Assembly (NCBI GenBank): GCA_012845835.1
Contig: JABAKD010000009.1
Span: forward strand, 7,219,413 to 7,283,412
DNA: 64,000 nt
Direction of reading: 5' to 3'
Source of the DNA: Undaria pinnatifida
Lineage: Eukaryota > Sar > Phaeophyceae > Laminariales > Alariaceae
Shown: positions 37,601-49,600 of the stretch, one piece after another
How positions within the stretch are numbered: position 1 is the stretch's first letter
How the letters are laid out: each line of letters begins with the position of its first letter
Program-made: the position numbers and the translations under genes
The notes under the pieces: generated by a model
Databases searched by the model: none
Told to the model about the DNA's origin: nothing
Seen by the model: only the letters and a program-made list of their open reading frames with translations

Positions 37601-40600
37601 GCGCCGTACCATGCCAGGTGCGGCGGCATGTCTTGGCCAGCGTAGAGGAAGAGGTGCGGTCGTGTGGATATGAATGCCGCCACGTCTCTCCTCGTCGGCG
37701 ATTCTGCGTTCACCGACAATCGTTAACCGACGAACACATGACAAAAACAAAAACGAGAACAGCAAGAACACGAACAGTACCAACACCAGCCAAAAGAACA
37801 GGTGGAGGGGGCGGAAGACGGAAGAAACGCCGAGAGAGAAGCGAAAAAATAACACAAAAGAGAAAGGGGAAGAGGGGAGCCGCAGGTTTGTGAGTAAAAC
37901 CCAACAAGTGCTACCAATGACAAAGTAACGGGTTCTCCTCAACAGCAAAAAAAAAAAGTCCGTCGGATTTCAATCATGCCAAAACCAAGAAAAAGCAAGT
38001 CCTCGGGGGAAACGCGAACGGTGGCAAAAAGCGAAACAAAAGACACAAAATACATAGTCTACACCCCGACACAATTAAACGCTCGTACGTAGACAAAAAA
38101 AGCGTAGTCAAACACGCAACACATTTTGGACCCCCGCGAAAAACATCCCACTCTGATTCCAACTATTTTTTCGCCAAAAACAGGGATGCAGCGCTAAGGA
38201 AGGTATCACTTCCACTACCACGGAGAACAACAGTAATGAGGACCCACGATATACACGAAAAACTATATACTCCCTTGTCTTTACTGGCCATTTTTGTCTT
38301 GCTATTATTGTGTTCCGTCAAAAATAATGAAAACCAATCCCACACAACTTCCAATTGGATTGTCGACATGAACGTGGGTACGAAAGATGTTCAAAGCCCT
38401 TTTACTACTACTACTACTTCAAAAAAAAAAAAAAAAATCCCCCCGAAAACTCCACGCAGCCCGTCGCCAAAAAACAGTTGGTGCAGCGCTAACCTTTTTA
38501 GTACCACAAAAATAATCCCACACAAATTCCGGGTCTTTTCGCCGGTCGGGCCGCTTTTCGCGGGTGAGATAGGGCCAAGGTGGCCCGACCCGACCCGTGA
38601 GATTTGAAAACCTCCCGACCCCACCTGACTCGATCCATGAGCTGCTTTGTACTACTGACAAGAGTGAGAATATTAGAAATCGATAAACGAATAATTGGTC
38701 CACTTCGACAGTTCAATTGCTTGGCGTTTTCGTGACGGTTTGATTAGTTGATACTTGACCCGACCCGACTCGACCTCCGAGACACTAGCGGAGTCGGGTG
38801 ATGACCCGTGAAAAGTCCTGACAATTTTCCAACTATTTCAGGTGTAGATTAACGCCAAAAACATCGGTGTAGTGACTAAAAGAGTCAAGACAAGGTACTG
38901 TCTCCCTCGTCGTCTCTCACCATCGCGAGTGAGTCGCACTCGCGCGAGAGCGTGCCACAGGTAGATTTTGTCGTCCGGGGTGCGGGGCTCGCCGTCATCC
39001 GCATTGATACCGCCTTCTCCCCCCACACCGACCTGCTGCCCTTGACCGGTGTACACCTTCAGCACGCCAACGATAAGAAGGTTCCACACACACGAGCGCG
39101 GCGTGCGAAGATATAGGACGGGAAGGGAGAGGGGAGGCGAGGGGGGTGAGGTTGGGATAGAAGGGGTGCAAGGGGAGGGGAAGCGATAACATGGTTGGGG
39201 GCGGGGCGGCTAGGCTGAACGTTTTCGCGACAAAAAACACCCGCAACGTGACGTTGGACCGACGCGCGAGTCATCTTCTGCTAGAACACGCGGCACGCTC
39301 ATAGTCTAAACCCCAATAAAAAGGCTAAGAGGGGGAAAGCATGAGGCATAACCCTCTCACCACTCCAAAAATCAACCTAGATTGTCTGCAAGTTAGGGGT
39401 GCCACTCATTCGTATCGGACCCGCGTACCTGGCGGGTTTACTCGGACGGGCCCTACCCGTTACAGGGTCCGAGTCCGACCCAAAACTCGCCGGGTTTTTC
39501 GGGCCGGGTACCCGAGTACCCGTTTATCAACGTGTTTACGTGGTCAGCGTGCCTGACACTAACTTCAATAACCTCTAGAACCCTCAACCACGTAACAAAC
39601 GATCTAGTGCAATACTCGCACAACATCTACCAGCTATTACGCATGCAGCTACGATGGCCATCCATAATCATGAGTATCTCGGGCCGGGTACCCGTTTAGG
39701 AACGTGTCCCCATAGTCAAGATGCCTGACAATACCTCCCTACACCTTTCATCACAAGAGAAACGATCCAGTATAATAAGCACAACGCTTGAACCGAGTTT
39801 GTTTAGGGTTGGTCCCGAGGGAGAAGAGCTTCCAATAGCAATGGTATTCAACCTAAATAGAGGGAGGATCCTGCGTTAGGATGCAAAGCTTGTACCGTTT
39901 GACACTTGCAGTTCTTTCTGCCAAATGCAATCGAAGTACGCCCTATAATCCACTTGTTAGGCCCGCTTGACGACCGTGAACGGGACCATATGTTGTCCAG
40001 GTACCCGGGTACCCGGTGCCCGGGTGCCCGGTGAACCAGGTTGCGGTCCCCTGAAATGCCGGGTGACCCAGTGGCGGGTCCGAATCCGATCTCCAGAATT
40101 TGGCGGGTACCCGTTCGTGGCGGGTACCCGGCGGGTGGCACCCCTAGGGCAAGTAGTTTGACCTCGGAAAAATGGTCGCAAATCTTAAGGGAATAGGACT
40201 AAAGAGCGTCGGCCAGGCAACAAGCAAACACTTGACACAAAAAAAAAAGCTAACGACCAATAGTCTAAGGCAAACAAAAGGCTAAACACTTGAGGTTCAT
40301 TGGCTCGGATGAGCGCTCACCTCCATTCCGTTGTGGGCCTGCAAATACTCCACCAGCTCGTCCCGCGGCGGTGCTTCGTTCATGACACACCTGAAGAGAA
40401 CGGCAAGCACAAAAAAAGCGAGAAAGAGATGAAAGGGCGCGAGAGAAAAAACATGGACGAGAGCAGCGAGAAAAAGGGACGACAGACGGACAGAGACTAC
40501 TTCGCGAGTTTACGTTTGTTTGTGATCGGTTTATGCTAAAGAAGGAACGAAGGAACGACAAAAAAATACGATTCAGGTGAACAACGGGCGATCTTAAAAA

Positions 40601-43600
40601 CCTCCATACCTGGCAGGCTTCAGCGCGTGTACCTCCCCCCAAACACGGGAAAGCCTTTATACGCAAGAAAACCCAGCCAATTGCACACAAACCAAGCCCA
40701 AACGTACCTAAACACACAAATCGCACGAAACACTGCCCTGCACGCAAAAAACATGCAGCCGCACATAAAACACACACAACCACACACGAAAAAAACAGAC
40801 GCAATCACGAAATATAAAACTGCAAAACCAAACACACGGACCTCTTCTCAACCGTGTCCCACACGAGGACGCGCTCACGCAGGATCACCGGGTGCGATAT
40901 TCTTGCACCACCGGCAATACCCTGAGGGCGGACGCGGCCACGGCCGCGGCCGGCACTGGCCCTTCTCCCTGGAGCGTTGCCCTTGCCGCCCCTCGTGCTT
41001 CTAGCGCCTCTGCTGCCCTTACTTCCTACAGGTCGCTGTTGGGACAGAACGACGCACACAGTCAGGAAGAACGGAAGGAAGGCAAAAAAATTAACGAAAT
41101 CAATCAAAGATGTGAGTGTGAAATAATCAAAGGCGTGGGTGTGAGGGGAGGGGGGGGGGGGGTCAACGCGGAGAAAGCGGAGGGTTCTATACATCGTTCA
41201 GGTCGATAAGACTCCGATGTAGTGTGGCTACTTACTAAATAGACATATAGACGCGGAAGACGCGTCCATGCCATGGGCTGCTTGACGTCCCAAGAAGATT
41301 ATATGGAAGGACAACACCATAAACAAACAAAACACAACACAACAAGCAAGCACCGCGGGTTACCCGAAGACCAAAGGCCGCGGGCCCGGCAAAAAATGAA
41401 TTAAGAAAAACTCACCCTTGGCTCCTTCCCCGCCCGCCTTCCTGGCTCCCCAGTCTCCTGCCCTTCTCCCAATCGAGGCTCCTTCACGTCCTGCTCCACG
41501 TGCTCCTCCTCGACAACTTCAACGACGCACTTCTCGCTGTACACAGTCTCCAGCTTCCGGAGCAGCCGTCGCATCATGCTCTGCTTCCCGCTCCAAAGCG
41601 CCTCCACAACATCCGCGTCTGCCAGGAGCGTCAGCGGTGGCTTCTCGGAGAACGCGTGGAACGGTCCTCTTCTCGCCAAACCGTTCCCCGAACCGGCACC
41701 GGCACCGGAGCCCCCGCCAGCACCAATCCCGCTAACACCAACACCACCAACACCAACGCCACAACCACTGACACCAAGACCCCTAACAACGCCATCTAAA
41801 CCACCACCACCGACCCCACTACCGACCGACCCATCTTCAACCGCAGACCCCGCGCGAACAGTCTCGGTCGACACATCCATCGCGTCCAGACCAGACCCGC
41901 CACTGCCACCACCACCACCGTCGCCGCCCTTCCTGCCCTTGCGGCCACGCTTCAACAACGACAGCGGCGAGGGCGACAGTGACGACAGCACTGAGGCCGC
42001 AGCAGAGGAGAAAGAAGAACCCGGGGCCCCCGAAGCAATCGGCTGGGCCACCTTCTGTTCCTGCAGAAAGTGGTACACGGCGCTAAGAACGTCCGCGAGG
42101 CTCTGCACGCGACGCTCCATCACGGCCCGGCTCTCTGAATCCGCCGACTGAGGTGCGCCAAAAAAACAACAGACAACAAGAAGTCAAATTAATGCGGTGC
42201 GCCAAAACAAATAAAACAAAAAACGCAGTGTAACTGAGGTCGTGAGAAAAAAAGCAAGAGGTAAAATGCTATGCCACAAGAACAAAACAAAACAAGAGGT
42301 GGAAAAAAAGGCGACAACCCGAAAATCCATTTCATTTTCGGATTCGGATGCGCTATTGTAAGAGATGGTCTACATTTTTTTTTCCGACCCTCCGAAAAAG
42401 CAAACCTTGATGTTAGTGTGGAACTTCATCTTGAAATGAGTGGAAAAAAAAATAATAATTTTTCCGAGCTAGACTATTTACCCCAGAGAGATAGATGTAC
42501 AAGATAGAAATAATGGGCGTTGTAAAAATATTCAATTGCGGGAGTATTAATAGGAGGGTTAGCTAACTTGGCAAAAAAGAGGGAAGCGATACAGGGGGGG
42601 GGGTAACAACACCAACGGAACCAAAGCAGCGACGCAGTGAGCGAGCGACGCGTCATAGTGCCCTGTCCACGCTCCAACACACCCTCTGGGGGAATCCAAG
42701 ACCAACAAACGTCTGCCGTCGTCCAATTTTGCTGCAGACGCTAGACGGCGCCCCAAGGTCTCGTCTCCGCCCCCCACCGTCGCGCGACGCTACTTTTCTT
42801 ACCTGGGATGTGTAGTCCTCGCTAGCCTCAAGTAGGGCGGGCGGAAGCTTCCTTCGTTCGTACTCGACGTACCGAAGCTGGCAACGAAAAGGCAGAGAGA
42901 CAGACAGACAGACAGAGGGGCAGATAAAAACCAATGGGGAATCCCGGAGGACAGGGGGAAGGGACATAATCAGCGAAACCGAAAAAAGTACCCGCCACCA
43001 AAGCCAGAGACGCCCTTCAGGAAAAGAAAGGTGTACGCGCACAGGTGCTGAGCTCGACAACGGTCAAAAGCTTGCCGTACAACATCCCAGATAACACAAC
43101 CCTCTCGGACGAACTTCAAAACAGATTGTATTCTAAAAAAAAAGCACAAGTACGTCCGTCAGCTTTGAGTTCGATCAAATTTAAAGGTCGATCCTCGTCT
43201 TTGCAAGCTGTTTGACACTCATCTATGCAACTTGTAAATAAGCAACTTTGCCAAAGAGGGACGCGATAAAACCAAGGCTTAGTTGTACCTGCATCGCAGC
43301 GAACTTCATAAGCCAGAGGGGACAACTGTCCCCGAGCGCCGACTTCCGAAAACCGTACTCGTTGAGCACCTCCTCCTCGCCCGGGCTTATCGGCGTATCT
43401 GCTGCAGACTGTTCCACGCAAACCGACAGCAAACGCGATTGGATGGAGGGCAGGGAGGGTGGTGGGGTGCCGATTTGTTGCTTGTTTGAGTAATATGGCC
43501 ATTGACTGCGAGACGGAGGGGGGGGTGAGGGGGTACTCATTTTCATGCATAGCCGTAGTTTCCATAATATAGACCCTCGCATCCCTACTAAACCGAAACG

Positions 43601-46600
43601 GGGACGACAATGGTGTAATCAGAAAGCAACCCTTGCAAAAAGCGCCACACGAAATTTTAGGAGCTACACGTCTCACGGCACAAATCAACACTAGGTACAA
43701 AACACCCATCAATCGTGTGCACAATAATAACAGACAAGTCTGGGGGTGAGGGGGCGACCCCACAAACAAGGCACCGATCATATATAATACCAGGCGTGTA
43801 TACACAACACGCGGAGTCCATAACTTTGCCTAACCCCTCCGCACTACAGCCTCACCCCAATCACGGTCTTTGTTTCTCCTTCACGAGGTCTCCCGTGGCT
43901 TCAGACCTCCGATGACATTCAAGACCTTGACACAGGTAAGGCTTGGGTCTGGGTGGACCCCCGACGCAAGGCCCTACCTGTATCAGGGTCTTGAAAGTCA
44001 TGAGCGGTCCGAAGCCGCGGAGGACCTTGCGTACGAACACATACAAAGGCACGAATACCCTCCCTACTATTCCCCCCCAACCCCCATCGAACTCCCTCCC
44101 ACTACCGATCCCTACCCCCATAAGAAAAACACAGACACGAACAACTCCCTCCCTCTACCCATCCCTACCCCGACCCGAACCCCAGCCTAACCCAACCCCA
44201 CTACCGATCCCTATCCCCATCCCAACCCAGCCTAACCCCCCCGACTACCCACGCCTAAATCCAACCCACCCCTAAACGGTGGTATTTTTCTCCAACTCCT
44301 CCGCGGCTTCGGATCTCTTGAAGCATTTAAAACCCTAATGCAAGCAAGGATTCGGTCTGGACGGGAACCTAGACCCATGCGTAACCTGGATCAGACTTCG
44401 AACGTCATCAGAGTCGAGTCCAGGAGGACCTCGTGGAGGAACAAAAAACACACACGAATAAATCCGCCCCAACACTAAAAACCCATCCCCACCCCAACCC
44501 CAACGCCAACCCCAGCCTAGCTTACCGATCCCTACCTCCACCCCAACCCCAGTCTATATGAACTCTCCCCACTACCGATCCATGCGCCCCCTACCACTGA
44601 TCCCTCCTTCCACCTCAACCTGAGCCTAGCCCCTCCCGACTATCAATCCCTACCCCCACCCCAACCCATGTCCAGCCCCCCCCCCCTCCCACTAACCCGT
44701 CTATGATCCAGGACTACGGCCATGCATGATATGTCATCACTACACCCGGTCCCCCACTGCTCATCCCTACCCTCACCTCACCCCCAGCCGCCGTTTTTTT
44801 CATCGCTTTTCAAGCCTTACCTGGATTAACGTCTTAAAAGTGAGCAAAGGCCCAAATCCGCGGAGAACCTCGTGAAGGTTGCTGGTACCAGAAAAAGTCA
44901 TGAAGCTCTGGCGACACAAGTGGGACCCGCACAAACACACGGCCTGGTTGTATTCGTGCTCGCACGAGGTGATAGCACCGTAGTCCATTGTAAGCTCCTC
45001 TCCTGCGGCCGATACAATACCGCATAAGGGGTCAATGCGAGCGGGTGAGCGAGTGAGTGAGCGAGCGCGCGCGTGCGTGCCTGTGCATGCGTGCGACAGA
45101 GCGATCTGGCGGGGAAGTGGGGGGCAGAGCGATGAGAGGGGGGGGGGGGGGGGGGCGTACTCATTTGTTGCTTGCCTTAGTCATTCAACCATTGACTACG
45201 CATCCCTTTCGAGACGGAGCACCGTTCCTACTCCTAATAGACACCTCCAACATTTGGGCGCTCAGTACGCTTCCATATACTACATAGAAACTGTTTGCTT
45301 ATCCTACCCCCGTCCTGTTTCGCCGTCTGCGGCCACCATCTATCTCCTAGGATAGCGATCGTTTTCTCGCTACTCTCTAGTCTACAAAACTCTTCCACGT
45401 CACAGACGTCAAATTGCATCATCTCCAACGGGGGGGGGGGGGTTACTACAGACAAAAACAATGGATGACGTGGAACGTGCGAATGTGCCACGGAATGCCA
45501 AACAGAGGATGTGGCACGGCGGGAAGGGGGGTTAACAACGCCATGATCGGAAAACAATACGAGGCACACTCGTGGAATTAAAGGGATTATTATCGCCGCC
45601 CATAAAAAAATAAAATAAACCGATATCGTCTCTGTGGCATGTCCAAATTACTCGAGGTCTTCGAGTAGAAAAATTGTGTGAGCTAATAATAATAAACAAA
45701 AATGGGCGTTAGAGCAAGCAACTCGCCGGGAACAAATCCACGGTCAACACGAAAACATAAAAGAAAGGGTTTAATCCAGCAACGAATTTGTTGGCCAATT
45801 TCATAAAAACAAAATGCAAAGAAGAACGGGAGGGGCAAGGGGGTGGGGAGGACAATGTTGAAGCGCCTCTTCTTAGCCTTCTTGGTGTGCGTACACGTCA
45901 GTGCAGCCCCCCTACCCCTCCTGCTCACTGTCTGCTCTGTGGATCTTACCGTAAGCGATAGCTTTGGTGGTGGTCAGCTTGACGCACAGTCTTCCATCTC
46001 TGACAGCCGTTGCCGTGGTACAGTTCGGGCTGCAGCTGTGGCTCAGGGAGCTGCTGAAGTTGCCTACGTGGTTTCCCGCCTGCGTGCATAAGGTATCCGA
46101 CGCAGCGAAGAGAGGAAGCGAGCGAGCGACATAGATAAGGGAACAAAGAGAGCACAAAGAGGGGAAGAGATAACAGGCAGGAGAAGAGAGACACAAAGAG
46201 AGAGACGAAGAGACGAGAGAGACAAAGAGAAGAGACAAAGGCACAGCGACAGAAAGAGACGGACACCGAAGACAGAAAGAAGGAAAATATCACGGAATGG
46301 AGTGTAGGGCTTGCAGGCCCAGTAGGGGTTTCGACTTGGCCGAGCTTCGACAAACAACATTGACAGTGCACACAAACTCCTCCGTGAAGCTTTCCATTCC
46401 GAAGCATTTCCCCAGATCGGTCAAGGCTAAGGGTTACGGCTATACATTACGGTTAAGGGCCATACATTTTTTAATCAATTCGTCAAAACTGGGCCAAGTC
46501 GTACACCCTGCTGCTCAACAGACCCGAGCCGTCAACTAAGTTGTTACAACCATTGCATCGAAGCTGGGGCAAGTCGAACCATCAAACACGGCTCAACAGA

Positions 46601-49600
46601 CCCGCGCCGTCAAGCGCTAGGTATGCGTCAAACAATTTGTCGAAGCTGGGGTAAAGGAAAACCGTGAACACTACACGGTTCAACAGACCCGCCCTGTCAA
46701 CCAAGCTGTTTCAAATATTATATCGAAGGTGGGGCAAGTCGTAGCTATCAAACACGGCGCAACAGATCCGAGCTGTCAAGAGCATGTTTGAACCATTTTT
46801 TCGAAGCGGGGGCACGTCATGAACACCACGACCCACCAGATCCACGCTGTTACCCATGCTTCAACCAAAAACATTCTATCGGTGCTGGGGCAAGCCGTAA
46901 CCACTGCGGCTCAACAGACCAGCGCTGTCGAGCACCAGGTATGCTTCAATCATCATGAAGAGCTGGCGTAAGAAGTAAACGCTACGGCCCAATAGACCCG
47001 CGCGGTCAAAGCTATGTTTCAACCATTTTGTAGAAGCTGGGGCCAGTCATACGTAATCATCAAACACGGCTCAACAGACCCGCGCTGTCCAGATTGTGAT
47101 CCAACCATTTACCTAAGCCGAGGCATGCCTTAACTACCAAAACATGGCTCGACAATTCCGCTTGCCAATTATGTTTCAGTCACGTTATCGAAGCTGGGCC
47201 GAGTCGTAAATACCAACACTCAACAAACCCACGCTGTGACAATGATCCAACCACTACATCGAAGCTGCGGCAAAGTCATAACCACCAAATACGGCTTGGC
47301 AGACCCGCGCTATCAAAAATATGTTTCAGCCACTTTAGCGAAAATGGGGCAAGTCGAAACCACGCGAAAAATTAACCACGGCCGCGCTGAGCGCTCACGT
47401 CGACGTATAGAAGTCCGTAGCCCCTGGCGTCCTCCCGTGGGCGTTCCATGATGATGTTATAAAAGTCGGGCAGGTCCGGTTTAAGTCCGTGCTTTAACTT
47501 AGCCTCTTCTACCGCGTCGGTCTTCTCACTCCATCGCCACGCGGGGAACAGCTCTCTGTCCGACCCAAACAAACGCGAAACGCAAAAAGGGTGAAGATGA
47601 CATCGTGAAGGAGAAACGGTCAGAGGATTTCTGATTGCCCACGGACATAACGGTAAAACACCGGAAGGTCGCTCGAGATGAGATAAAGCAAAAACACGAG
47701 TAGATCCAGGAGTAAAAGCAGCAGCAGCAGCGGCGGCGGCGACCGCGGCAGCAGGATGAGCAGCAGGATGAGCAGCAGATGGAGCAGCAGCAAAAACAGA
47801 CTATAGCAGCAACACCAGACGCAGTAGCAACACCAGACGCAGCAGCAAACCACAGACGCAGCAGCACCAGAGTGCGTACTCGTACACTGGGTATACAACG
47901 CAATGAATCAACCGACCAGAACAAACAAAACAGAACCATGCACAAGAAATAAATGAGCCGGCCGACACACCTACAATCGAATCACAAACAAAACACCAAA
48001 CTTGAAACACAAAACACACAATACAGGTATGCTTCCACTCCCGAGTTATTGGAGTCTGTCTCGTGAAAATGGACTATGAATGAAGTAGATGACGGCCAAG
48101 AGCTCAGCTTTCCCATTCCGGGACAATTAACACTTGGACATAGAATGGGGAAAAACTAGGAGTGGGAAAACGTCCAACGCGAAAAGCAAAAACAACCACA
48201 GCAACCGCATCAACGACAACAACAGGAGGCACAAGAGGCGACAACAACAGGAGGCACAAGAGGCGACAACAACAGGAGGCAAAAGAGGGGACAACACATA
48301 AAACACGGACGGCATGCCTGCGCTCGCGCGCTTACCCGAGGTACTCGGTTATGAAAGCGTTCGCCTCGAGCCCTGTCTTGTCCTTGCAAATCACCCCGGT
48401 CCCCTTCGGATGGCAGTGGAAGTACACTCGGGCGAGAGACTCCCCCCTCTCCAGCTGCGACTGGGACGCAAGCCTGGCGCAAAACACACGAAAAAACGGG
48501 AACAACACAGCGAAGCAGAAGGAGAGAACCAAACAAGAAACAAATTAGGAACACAATCAAAGCAGGTTAAGATAGTTTCAATTACATCGAAAGCAGTGGA
48601 AAAAGAAAAGCGCACCGGAGAAACGCTCAGTCTGTGGCGGCGTGGGACATCCTGGCATATCCGCGGGTTTCCTGCTAACACAGAGGTATGCATGATACTC
48701 GAGTCGCAACGTGTAACGCTGCAGAGACTTAGGACCGTCGCCGACCACGACGTGCACACAATATCACTTGGTTTCTCTCATTTTTATTGGCGTCTCTCGT
48801 TCTTATTGACCTCGGTTAATCTACCGAGCCCAGTGTGCAGCGATGCTGGCCCCGGGTTCCTGCCAAGTTGAGGGGCGTCGGTGCGGAGGTGTGCTGTGCT
48901 CGCTAGCGTGCGAGTCCGAATACAACATGGTGAGTTGCGCTCGCGGAATCGCGAGACACCATCATTCGAGCAAAACATACATCCCTACACCAACTCCCCT
49001 CAAAGGAGAATATTATTAGAGGTAGGGAACCGCACCAAGAATAATCTGGCTTTGGTTTCGAGAGATAATTTCGGAGGCGTTTTGGTTCATAACTCTGGTT
49101 GAAAAATTGGCATTGATTGCATCGGCATGGCAGTTGTGGTGGATCGTGTTAGCGGCTATACCAAGTGGATACAGCTCGGGATGGTGCTGGCAGACTGGTA
49201 GAACACACAAGCAGACAGTCGTGCTGTTGCTAGTAGCTGGCCGGCAGCTGCGGGGCCGAGTATTCGTGACTTCACAAGGTTGGTCCCGGACTCCTGGAGA
49301 TGTGCGCTGTGCTCGCTGACATGCGAGCAAACACACCAATTATATCACACACAGTGCACACCTACATCCTTGAACTGAGCAGGAGCTCCTCCAAAGGTGA
49401 GGGATGTTGGGGGTGCAGGTGTGTGGTTGTGCTCGCTGGCATGTGAGACTGAGTATAGTTGCGGTGTTGTGCTCGATAGGTCGCAAGACACAATATTTCG
49501 AGTTTCGAATAAGTTTGTCTCGCGACTCAGCGTGCACAGCATGCCACATGGTACATATGCTCGCATGTCAGCGAGCATGGCGCACAGGCCATACCCAACA

